This document shows positions 1-7,193 of a DNA stretch of 24,750 nt, piece by piece (position 1 is the first letter of the stretch; the number at the start of each line of letters is the position of its first letter). The DNA lies in contig CAYUNT010000049.1 in NCBI GenBank assembly GCA_964446285.1, positions 1 to 24,750 of the forward strand, given 5' to 3'. The translations under genes were made by a program, and so were the position numbers. The DNA is from CAYUNT01 sp964446285 (GTDB lineage: Bacteria > Sumerlaeota > Sumerlaeia > SLMS01 > CAYUNT01). The notes under the pieces were generated by a model. The model saw only the letters and a list, made by a program, of their open reading frames with translations, was not told the origin of the DNA and searched no databases.

Positions 1-2322
1 TTCATCCAGCGGGGGCGCCGCTGAAGGATAGAACGCCCGCGCGGCGACAAGATGCGCGTTTTGGGGAATCCGGTTGACGAGCATGTCTGCGTTCAGGAAC
101 ACGTCGCTTGCGGCGCCACCCATCGGGACCTTTTTCAGGATGGAGGCCATTTGGGCCAGCCCTTGCGCGGAAGGATTTCCTGAAGCGCCCGCGGCGAATA
201 CTTCTGAGAGCGTTCCGGCGAGACCGAGTTTTGCCTGGGATGCCTGGGAAGCCTCGTGGCGTGTTCGTGTCCGCGCGCGTGTGTCGGCCAGAAGCGCATT
301 CACGTCCTGTCGCGCGCTATCCGCCGAACCCGCAAACACCACGTTTTTGATGTTGGCCAGAGTGGAGTCGAGGTCCGGCTGCGTGATTGCCAGGTAGTCG
401 CTGCATAGTTTGATGGCGGCGGCGTTTTCGAGGATAGCCTCCAAGCGGTCATTTGCGTAATCATCATAGCCGTTATAGATGATTTCATCGAGCAGGGCGC
501 CTGCATCGACGACCGCGCCCATAGCCGGGACGTTTTTCGTGGCGTCGAAGGCATAGAGGCCTGTCATGGCGCTGGAGCGCGCCAGGTCCGCCAATCCCAG
601 GGAAGCCCTTTGCAGGAAGTCCTTCAAATATCCGGGCAGCGCTGGATTGGAATTCAAATATCCTTCCACGCTCTGGGCCAGGCGATAGGGGCCAATTTGC
701 AGAGCCGCGGACCTGCCCAGACAAGCCGATGCGTCCTGCGCTGCTGTTCTGGCTCCAAGAATCTCGGTTGAGTCGCTGAGGTCTTCGCCAACTGATCGGT
801 AAAAGAGGTATTTGAATGCCTGTTCGGCGATATAGCCTCGTTCCAGAGCGGCGGCGCGGCGAGAGTCATTTGTGCTGGGGATTTGCGTCTGCCAGGAAGC
901 AAGCAGGGCATTCAGCCCGGGTTCCTTGTAATTCGCCTGATAATAGAACGGAAGTCTGTAGCCAAAAAGATTATAAGCAAAGATGGGATTGAGCGCTTCA
1001 ATGAGCTGGCGCTTGAGGACAATCAAACTTCCCAGGTCTGGCGTGTTGGGGTCCGGTATGAAAATCGTGCGAGCGACGTCCTTGCTTGGCGTGTTGGATG
1101 CACCAACGCGCACCTGGTATTGAACTTCTCCAATGGCCGTGCCTGTGGCGCGGATTTGCCAGGAAGTCTGCGTGTTGGCGCCAACTTCCAGAGTGCCGAG
1201 CGCATGGCGTGCCGTTTCTCCCGGCGCCAGTTCCATTCCGGCGGGAAGAAGCATTTCCGCGAAAACGTTCTGGCCCGCTTCCGTCATTTCGGGAAGCGAG
1301 TTTTCAATGTAGGCAAGCACGGTGAAGGGGTTGGGCGAATAGGCGCGATTGATCCAGAGCAACTGGAGAGGACCGGTCAGACCCACGGCAAAAGGCGCGC
1401 GGGTGTCGATGTCCACTCCGCTGATTCCATAGTAGGTGGCCGCTCGGAGAGATTGGCCGGGCTGCAAAGAGACCGGGTTCCAATACATTCCGACCGCGCT
1501 GTCACCCGTCACACTATAACCTTCCGCAATGGAGAAATCCCACAATGTGCCAAAAATGCGCGGCCAGGCCGCCCATACAACACGGTCGGGCCTGACGGCG
1601 CGGTTGCCTTCGAGCGTTCCCTGGGATTTCATCGTTGGATTGGTCAGATTGTCGAATCCTTGCCAGTATTGCGGGATGTCATCTCCCAGGAGTTCCCTTT
1701 CGGTGACTACGTTGCCCAGGCCCGGGACCCGGAATGGAGCGCCGTCCGTGGCGCCGAGCCAAGTGTCCAGCAAGACGCGGACGCCCACATTGTGAGGGGA
1801 ACTTCCCAGATTCTGCGCCGTGTATTCCATCAGCAATGTGTCGAGGCGCCCGGTCGATGATCCGGAAACGATTTCCAGTTTCTGGGTAAGTTGAACATCG
1901 CCTTGCTGCCACACGGTAACATTCACATTGTCCGTGGTGAGCGGCGCCTGAATCGTGGCGCCAATCGCATTGTTGTTCTTGTTGCAAAAGTCTTGTCCGT
2001 CGATTCGCAGCGTTGTTGCGCCGGACCAGGGGTTGGGATGCCCATAGAGCATGCGTTTATTGTCATCGTTGGGATTATCCGGGTCCCCGATGCGAGTGCC
2101 TAGCGTGAAATTGCCGCTGGAGGCCACGGCTGCCTCGACATAATTGGAAGAAAGAGCGATGGCGGCCATCCTCACGCGAGTGGAATGTTCGCGGCCCAGC
2201 GCGGCCTTTTCTGCCGCAGGATCGCCGGGCGCGGCGGCGGGGGAGAACGTTGGAAGCGCCATGAGGCCCAGCGCGGCAAATACAAGCAGCCATCTTGTCT
2301 TGGCATCGAGAGATGTCAGCAT
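1..2322 (-). CDS. Large secreted protein of unknown family (C-terminus beyond window)
   Basis: The minus-strand frame starting at the ATG at 2322 is open for all 774 codons to the left edge, so the C-terminus is missing. A GAGGAG Shine-Dalgarno sits 6 bases before the ATG. The N-terminus is a signal peptide: a short charged start, a hydrophobic core (WLLVFAALGLMAL) and an Ala-rich cleavage zone near residue 31, so the product is exported. Residues about 50-430 look beta-rich and contain a stretch typical of extracellular beta-sandwich domains (NLGSSPHNVGVRVLLDTWLG). Residues about 440-774 look mostly helical. I see no catalytic motif, lipobox or transmembrane segment after the signal peptide, and I do not recognise the family. 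It is divergent from the YihY gene across a 247-base spacer. Gene and export signal are well supported; function is unknown. Confidence 0.85.
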   Translation of the reverse strand, partial: MLTSLDAKTRWLLVFAALGLMALPTFSPAAAPGDPAAEKAALGREHSTRVRMAAIALSSNYVEAAVASSGNFTLGTRIGDPDNPNDDNKRMLYGHPNPWSGATTLRIDGQDFCNKNNNAIGATIQAPLTTDNVNVTVWQQGDVQLTQKLEIVSGSSTGRLDTLLMEYTAQNLGSSPHNVGVRVLLDTWLGATDGAPFRVPGLGNVVTERELLGDDIPQYWQGFDNLTNPTMKSQGTLEGNRAVRPDRVVWAAWPRIFGTLWDFSIAEGYSVTGDSAVGMYWNPVSLQPGQSLRAATYYGISGVDIDTRAPFAVGLTGPLQLLWINRAYSPNPFTVLAYIENSLPEMTEAGQNVFAEMLLPAGMELAPGETARHALGTLEVGANTQTSWQIRATGTAIGEVQYQVRVGASNTPSKDVARTIFIPDPNTPDLGSLIVLKRQLIEALNPIFAYNLFGYRLPFYYQANYKEPGLNALLASWQTQIPSTNDSRRAAALERGYIAEQAFKYLFYRSVGEDLSDSTEILGARTAAQDASACLGRSAALQIGPYRLAQSVEGYLNSNPALPGYLKDFLQRASLGLADLARSSAMTGLYAFDATKNVPAMGAVVDAGALLDEIIYNGYDDYANDRLEAILENAAAIKLCSDYLAITQPDLDSTLANIKNVVFAGSADSARQDVNALLADTRARTRTRHEASQASQAKLGLAGTLSEVFAAGASGNPSAQGLAQMASILKKVPMGGAASDVFLNADMLVNRIPQNAHLVAARAFYPSAAPPLDE

Positions 2323-2328
2323 AACAGT

Positions 2329-2334
2329 CTCCTC
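2329..2334 (-). promoter_or_regulatory. Ribosome binding site of the left-edge secreted protein
   Basis: GAGGAG on the minus strand, 6 bases before the ATG at 2322. It fixes the start of the partial gene and agrees with the signal peptide that begins there. Confidence 0.75.
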
Positions 2335-2443
2335 GCTTTCGGGGGGGATTTCTATGTGCGGGCTGCAACTATTGGCATGACAACGGTATGACCGGATGAT
2401 CCATTTCCATCTCGGAATCAGGGTGAAAATCCGCGCTGGAAAC

Positions 2444-2523
2444 GTCAACGGATTTCTGTATCTTTGAGGTTGCCCGATTTCGTCCTCAACGCCCCTGGAG
2501 CCGCGCAATGAAATTCCGTTGAC
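2444..2523. repeat. Nested inverted repeat in the divergent spacer before the YihY gene
   Basis: The arm GTCAACGGATTTC (2444-2456) pairs with GAAATTCCGTTGAC (2510-2523), giving 13 pairs with a single bulged T. Inside lies a second pair, TTGAGG (2464-2469) with CCTCAA (2484-2489). The structure ends 46 bases before the YihY start codon and could be a folded 5' leader or an operator. It lacks a T tract, so it is not an ordinary intrinsic terminator. The rest of the 2323-2569 spacer shows no convincing promoter. Confidence 0.55.
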
Positions 2524-2569
2524 CCCCGTTCGGGCGCGAAGCAGCTTCGACAGGAAGAGGAGAAGGCTT

Positions 2570-3970
2570 ATGGCTTCGAAAATAAAGTCGATACAAAAAG
2601 GTTTTACAGGCTGGCTGCTGGATGCGCCCGAATCCTCGGAAAAAGGCTGGCGTCTTGCGGCTCTGAGAGTTGCGCGATTTTGCTTTCTGCTTGTTCGCGT
2701 AACGCAAGAAGACAGGGTGGTGCATCGGGCTTCTTCACTCACCTATACGACGCTGCTATCCATTTTTCCGCTGCTTGCGGTCATCACGTCGCTAGCCTCC
2801 GTTTTTACGGGCGGAGCGAAAGACACCGAGTCCAAAATGATTCAGTTCATCGAGGAACGGATGATGCCGGCCTCGGACTCAAACCTGCCGGCGTTCGAGC
2901 AAGAGAAGGAATCGGAGAAGAAGCGGGAAGCGGCGGAGAACCTGACCTCGACTGTTCGGCAAATGTTCCAATCCTTCCGCAATAACGCTGGCACTATTGG
3001 ATTTATGGGATTTCTTGGTGTTCTGATTACGGCGGCGCTGTTGTATTCCACCATTGAAAATGCATTTAACGAGATGTGGAAAGTGCGGGGAAAGAGAAAT
3101 ATCCTGCGGACCTTAACCACATTCACCACGCTGCTGATCGCCGCGCCGCTTCTGATAGGCATATCGGTAACAGTAACCACCGCATTGGGCAGTTTTGTGG
3201 CGCTTGGCAAGGCAACCATACCTTTCGTTGGATGGGCGGCGGGAACCGTTCTCACTTTTGTTCTTAATGGAATCACCCTGGCGCTGGCCTATATGATTAT
3301 TCCCCGAGCGCGCGTGACAGCCCGGGCGGCCATCATGGGGGGGCTGGCCGCCGGATTCATCTGGGAACTCGCCAAGATTGGATTTAGCTACTATGTGTTT
3401 TCCTCGACGGTTCGCAATGCGCTGTTTCGTTCGCTGGGCGCGGTGCCGATGTTCCTGATTTGGATTTACTTCACTTGGATCGTCTTTCTGATCGGAAATG
3501 AAATTGTCTATATCATCCAAAATCATGCGCACCTGCACCGGGAGAGTTTCGCCCGGACGCCTTACACTACGCTGGACAGCAAGTTGATCTTTGCCGCGGC
3601 GCTTCTCGCCGCGGATGCTTATGAGCGCGATCAGGGGGGGATTTCTTTCGAGCTGTTGCGAATGCAGTTGGGTTTGAAGGACAATGAAGCCACCGCCGTG
3701 GTGGACGTGCTTCAGAAGGCCGGTTTGCTGGAACAAACACAAAAGGGGCTGTATATTCTTACTCGCCCGGCGGCGCATGTGAAGGTCCGCGATGTATTGG
3801 CGCTTGGATGCGATGTGGCGCGCATCTTCAAGTCATCGGAGGCCGCTGTGGCGCGCGTCGAGCGAGCGCTGGGCGAACTGCAACAAAGCCTGGAATCCTG
3901 GAAAGACGGCAGCTCGCTTTTGCAAGCGCTTGAATCTGCCGGGCCTCCTTCTGGCGCGCGGACAGCCTGA
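2570..3970 (+). CDS. YihY/BrkB-family (UPF0761) inner-membrane protein with C-terminal winged-helix-like region
   Basis: A 466-residue polytopic membrane protein. The family hallmark lies near residues 53-69 (RASSLTYTTLLSIFPLL), followed by about six hydrophobic segments to residue 320, including a conserved-looking FLIWIYFTWIVFLIGNE. YihY proteins were once labelled ribonuclease BN; that assignment is obsolete and their molecular role is unsettled. Residues about 85-130 form a charged extramembrane loop. After residue 340 there is a soluble tail resembling a winged helix (FELLRMQLGLKDNEATAVVDVLQKAGLLEQ split over two helices), as seen in longer family members. The ATG at 2570 is preceded by AGGAAGAGGAGAAGG; an in-frame ATG 17 codons upstream has no such site. 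PilT follows after 28 bases, so they are probably co-transcribed. Confidence 0.88.
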   Translation: MASKIKSIQKGFTGWLLDAPESSEKGWRLAALRVARFCFLLVRVTQEDRVVHRASSLTYTTLLSIFPLLAVITSLASVFTGGAKDTESKMIQFIEERMMPASDSNLPAFEQEKESEKKREAAENLTSTVRQMFQSFRNNAGTIGFMGFLGVLITAALLYSTIENAFNEMWKVRGKRNILRTLTTFTTLLIAAPLLIGISVTVTTALGSFVALGKATIPFVGWAAGTVLTFVLNGITLALAYMIIPRARVTARAAIMGGLAAGFIWELAKIGFSYYVFSSTVRNALFRSLGAVPMFLIWIYFTWIVFLIGNEIVYIIQNHAHLHRESFARTPYTTLDSKLIFAAALLAADAYERDQGGISFELLRMQLGLKDNEATAVVDVLQKAGLLEQTQKGLYILTRPAAHVKVRDVLALGCDVARIFKSSEAAVARVERALGELQQSLESWKDGSSLLQALESAGPPSGARTA

Positions 3971-3998
3971 TTTCTGCCATGCCATTCGAGGCTGAATT

Positions 3999-5096
3999 GT
4001 GATCAATCTGATGGCCTTGCTTTCCGGCGCGATCAAGATGAATGCCTCGGATATTCATTTGTCCGAGGGGGTGCTTCCGTATCTGCGCGTCCGGGGCGAC
4101 TTGAAGCGCGTTGAGAGCCAGCTGCTTACGGAAGAAGACATGCATGGGATCATGCAGATGATCATGCCGGATCGTCTGCGCAGCCAGCTCGAGGAACAAC
4201 GCGGATGCGATTTCGCGTTCGCCCAGGAAGGAATCGGGCGGTTCCGTGTAGTGGCTTACTTCACGGACAATAAGCTCTGTTTTGCCCTGCGCGTGATTCC
4301 CCAGCAAATTCCCACGATAGACGAACTGGGCCTGCCCGAGGTGCTCAAGCGAGTGGCTCTGCTGGCCCGCGGCATGGTGCTTGTTACGGGAATCACCGGA
4401 TCGGGAAAATCCACCACGCTGGCGGCGATGATTAATCACCTGAACCAGACCGAGGCGCGGCGGGTGATTACCATCGAGGACCCGATAGAATTCAAGTATT
4501 CCAACCGCAAAGCGATGATCAGCCAGCGCGAGGTGGGCAGCGATGTCGGCTCGTTCGGCACCGCATTGCGCCAGGCGTTGCGCGCGGACCCGGATGTGAT
4601 ACTGCTCGGCGAAATGCGCGACCTCGAAACGATCCGAATTGCCATCAAGGCGGCGGAAACGGGGCATTTGCTCTTTTCCACGCTCCACACGACAGGCGCC
4701 TCTCACACAATCGAGCGCATTCTGGCGCACTTTGATGTGGTCGAGCACGCGCTGGTTCGCGAACAAATCGCCTTGAACCTGCGGGCCACAATCACTCAGC
4801 GCCTGGCAAAATCGGCGGAAGGCAAAGGGCGCGTGGCGGCGATGGAAATTCTCCTGGTGACTGACATGGTGAAGAAACTGATTCTGGATTCCCGGATTTC
4901 GGACGTGGCCGGAATCATAGCCTCGCGAGAGGATGGAATGCAGACGATGGATCAAGCGCTGGGGGATTTGGTGAAGGCCAAACGCGTGGCGCTGGAAGAG
5001 GCGGCGCGCCACGCAAATGACTACTATGCACTAAGACGTTATGCGGCAGGAGTTGGGGCGTCAGGCGACGTTGGCGCAATCGTCGGAGGTCATTAA
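3999..5096 (+). CDS. pilT: PilT-type type IV pilus retraction ATPase
   Basis: A 365-residue hexameric secretion-family ATPase. The N-terminal domain carries the PilT-like NASDIHLSEG. The C-terminal core has Walker A GITGSGKST (131-139), an Asp box (VITIEDPIEF, 157-165), Walker B PDVILLGEMRD (198-208) and a His box HLLFSTLHT (223-231). Length and the lack of a long N-terminal domain point to a PilT/PilU retraction ATPase rather than a PilB assembly ATPase. It would power pilus depolymerisation at the inner membrane. The start is GTG at 3999 with GAGG 7 bases upstream; an ATG four codons on is possible. No pilB, pilC or pilin gene is in the window. A terminator follows. Confidence 0.93.
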   Translation: MINLMALLSGAIKMNASDIHLSEGVLPYLRVRGDLKRVESQLLTEEDMHGIMQMIMPDRLRSQLEEQRGCDFAFAQEGIGRFRVVAYFTDNKLCFALRVIPQQIPTIDELGLPEVLKRVALLARGMVLVTGITGSGKSTTLAAMINHLNQTEARRVITIEDPIEFKYSNRKAMISQREVGSDVGSFGTALRQALRADPDVILLGEMRDLETIRIAIKAAETGHLLFSTLHTTGASHTIERILAHFDVVEHALVREQIALNLRATITQRLAKSAEGKGRVAAMEILLVTDMVKKLILDSRISDVAGIIASREDGMQTMDQALGDLVKAKRVALEEAARHANDYYALRRYAAGVGASGDVGAIVGGH

Positions 5097-5107
5097 AATT
5101 GCGTAAT

Positions 5108-5129
5108 CGGCGGATTCCGCCGGATTTTT
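5108..5129 (+). terminator. Intrinsic terminator after pilT
   Basis: A six-base-pair GC stem, CGGCGG (5108-5113) with CCGCCG (5117-5122), loop ATT, then GATTTTT. It lies 11 bases after the pilT stop and before the chaperone cluster, so it probably ends the YihY-pilT transcript. Confidence 0.7.
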
Positions 5130-5174
5130 GCTTGCGGGGCCTTCGGGTGTGGCCTACAAACCGATAGCCGAACA

Positions 5175-5191
5175 GTAAGCGCAGCGCTTAC
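5175..5191. repeat. Perfect 17-base palindrome upstream of the chaperone cluster
   Basis: GTAAGCGC and GCGCTTAC flank a single central A. Partial outer symmetry is given by GCCG at 5167-5170 and CGGC at 5191-5194. It lies 30 bases before the J-like gene, where an operator or a 5' leader hairpin would fall. There is no T tract after it, so it is not a standard terminator. It is not a CIRCE element, which has a different sequence and a 9-base spacer. Confidence 0.6.
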
Positions 5192-5221
5192 GGCCCTAAG
5201 GCACGAACTGAGGAAGTTTCC

Positions 5222-6565
5222 ATGGCGGAACGCAACGCGTATGCAATTCTAGGTTTGCGAAAAGGCGCCTCGGAACAGGAAATTAAAAAAGCATTCATCG
5301 AAATGGTGAAGCGGTATGACCCTGAGAAGCATACCGAACGCTTCATGATCATTCAGAATGCGTATAAGCGGCTTCAAGACCCGAAGCGCAGGGCGCAAGA
5401 AGACCTGATGACTTTCAATGCTCCCCTTGGGGAATTTCATTTTAATGACGATGAAAAAGCGGCGGATACGGACCTGAATCACCTGAACCAGGCGATCCGG
5501 GATACGGATATAAAAATCCGTGACACTGGGGGCGCGGACCCCGGATTGCGGGCGGCGCTGATCCGCACACTGATGCAGCGGTCCTATGTGAATGTGCAAA
5601 AGAAACTTTGGGCCGAGGCAATCCGAGACTGGAATGAAATTCTCAAACAAGACACGGGGCATTTCCGCTCGAAGAACAACCTGCTGTTTGCCTATGTGGC
5701 GCTGGGGCATTCCTACGCCCAGCATCAGCTGCAGGAGGAAGCGGCGGAACTTTGGGAAAAAGCCCTGCAGATGAATCCCGATAACGTGGACGTGATCCAC
5801 AATCTGGCCGTATGCCACGAACAACTGGGCAATCGCGAAAAGGCTCAGAAGTATTGGGCGGAAACGGTCAAGCGATGGAAGGCCCGCCTCGATCAGGAAT
5901 CAGACAATGAATACCTGAGAAATCTAATCATCGAGGCGCACCGGCATTCCGGCGGCGCGATGGATGCCAAAGCGGCGACGGCGATGAGCAGCGGCGGAGC
6001 GCCTGGAGCGCCTACGACGGCGGCAGGCGCCGCCAAGTCCTCGGCCATCGAACAATATCGCGAAGTGCTCAAACTGAACCCGAATGACTTTGAAGCGCAT
6101 TTCCAGATTTGCCAATCTCTGATGGAAGAGCAAAAGTGGGAGGAAGCGGCGGCGGAGTTGGAGCGCTTGAGCCGCGCCCACAACCGGAACATTGAAGTGC
6201 TGAATCTGCTTGGATGGGCGCAAATGAACTCGGGGCGCGTGGATGATGCCTTCCAGACCTGGCGCCGGGGATTGACGATCGACCCGAAAAGTTTTGCTAC
6301 GAAGGACACGCTTGTTCGCGCGCATTTGACGCTTGGCAAAAAACTGCGCGAACAGGGCTTGTTTACGCCGGCTTTGGTTCACTTCAAACAGCTGCTGAGA
6401 TACCTTGGCGAAGATAGCCCGGAAGTTCACATGGAGCTGGGCATCACTTTCGACATGAAAGGAGATATTCGCTCGGCGGCGGCGGAATACAACCGGGTCA
6501 TTCAATTGGATCCCAAGAACAAGCTGGCACGCAAAGCCTTGACAGACTTGAAGATGAAACGCTAA
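5222..6565 (+). CDS. J-domain-like protein with TPR repeats, HPD motif absent
   Basis: A 447-residue cytosolic protein. Residues 5-65 align with a J-domain: helix I (AYAILGLRKGASEQEIKKAF), helix II, then helix III with NAYKRLQDPKRRAQED. The loop that should read HPD reads YDP (32-34, within RYDPEKH). HPD is the element that triggers Hsp70 ATP hydrolysis, so this is a J-like or divergent J-domain. Residues about 120-225 and 260-447 contain several TPR units (for example the helix pair ending ALQMNPDNVDVIHNLA), separated by a low-complexity Ala/Gly linker near 245-270. The TPRs probably bind clients or partners. The start has AGGAAG 5 bases upstream. grpE and dnaK follow at once, so it is very likely the dedicated co-chaperone of that Hsp70. 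Confidence 0.9.
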   Translation: MAERNAYAILGLRKGASEQEIKKAFIEMVKRYDPEKHTERFMIIQNAYKRLQDPKRRAQEDLMTFNAPLGEFHFNDDEKAADTDLNHLNQAIRDTDIKIRDTGGADPGLRAALIRTLMQRSYVNVQKKLWAEAIRDWNEILKQDTGHFRSKNNLLFAYVALGHSYAQHQLQEEAAELWEKALQMNPDNVDVIHNLAVCHEQLGNREKAQKYWAETVKRWKARLDQESDNEYLRNLIIEAHRHSGGAMDAKAATAMSSGGAPGAPTTAAGAAKSSAIEQYREVLKLNPNDFEAHFQICQSLMEEQKWEEAAAELERLSRAHNRNIEVLNLLGWAQMNSGRVDDAFQTWRRGLTIDPKSFATKDTLVRAHLTLGKKLREQGLFTPALVHFKQLLRYLGEDSPEVHMELGITFDMKGDIRSAAAEYNRVIQLDPKNKLARKALTDLKMKR

Positions 6566-6626
6566 AAACAATCGCAATTCAGCGTGTCTCCCGCAAGGGA
6601 TTGGTGGAATGAGGCACGGCATCATT

Positions 6627-6632
6627 AGGAGG
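6627..6632 (+). promoter_or_regulatory. Ribosome binding site deciding the first grpE start
   Basis: A perfect AGGAGG, 6 bases before the ATG at 6639. It argues against the in-frame ATG at 6609, which has only weak pairing upstream. Confidence 0.85.
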
Positions 6633-6638
6633 CAAGGC

Positions 6639-7187
6639 ATGTGGAGGGCGTTGACGGACTGGGTCTTGGCGGACACGTTTGTGATCCGCGAGGCGCCGTT
6701 CCCCGTGGTTTCTCCCCCGGGAAAGCCGCGGCAACCCGCATCGCTGGATCTCCTTGAGGCAACGGCCTCTATCCTGCGTGAGCGCGAAGAACTGACCTTG
6801 CGGACGCAGGAACTCGAAAGCCAGTCGGGTGATCCCCAGCAAGCAATGCGCATCATCAAGCAGATGATTCCGGTTCTCGACGCTATGGATCGTGTTTTGG
6901 CTTATGCGCGGGATTGTCCGCCCTCCAAGGAGCTGGATAATTGGTTGAAGAGCGTGGAGGGTGTGTATTACAGGTTATTGACAACGCTGGAGCGCCACGG
7001 GTTGGAACCGGTCGAAAGCATCGGCAAACCGGTTGACCTGGAGGCGCATGAAGTGGTGGAATACATTCCATCCACCGAACACGCTCATAACAGCGTGGTG
7101 GCAGAGCGGTCGAAAGGTTACCGATTCCGAGGGAAATTGCTCCGAGACGCCAAAGTGGTTGTGGCGTATAATCCAAAAAACGGGTAA
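6639..7187 (+). CDS. grpE: GrpE-type nucleotide exchange factor of the Hsp70 cluster
   Basis: A 182-residue GrpE homologue. GrpE dimers open the Hsp70 nucleotide cleft to release ADP. The middle is helical (residues about 45-115, including RIIKQMIPVLDAMDRVLAYA), matching the coiled-coil and four-helix bundle. The C-terminal beta-wing is recognisable: GKPVDLEAHEVVEYIP, then KGYRFRGKLLRDAKVVVAYNP, corresponding to the GxPFDPxxHEAV and GYxLxGRVLRPAxVxV family signatures. The N-terminal helix is shorter than usual, and a Pro-rich segment lies near residues 20-32. The start is set by a perfect AGGAGG. The gene sits 73 bases after the J-like gene and 6 bases before dnaK, so the three form one operon. 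A second GrpE is encoded at 22694. Confidence 0.9.
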   Translation: MWRALTDWVLADTFVIREAPFPVVSPPGKPRQPASLDLLEATASILREREELTLRTQELESQSGDPQQAMRIIKQMIPVLDAMDRVLAYARDCPPSKELDNWLKSVEGVYYRLLTTLERHGLEPVESIGKPVDLEAHEVVEYIPSTEHAHNSVVAERSKGYRFRGKLLRDAKVVVAYNPKNG

Positions 7188-7193
7188 ACTCTC

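Noticed and set aside
883..1860. Open plus-strand frame of 325 codons
   Set aside because: Lies antisense to the left-edge secreted protein, whose frame is open for 774 codons with a signal peptide and ribosome binding site; the plus-strand product is Arg/Gly-rich with no recognisable domain.
3828..5012. Minus-strand frame of 394 codons over pilT
   Set aside because: Antisense to an intact PilT with all motifs; no ribosome binding site or domain.
5175..5191. CIRCE heat-shock operator
   Set aside because: CIRCE is TTAGCACTC-N9-GAGTGCTAA; this palindrome has a different sequence and a one-base centre.
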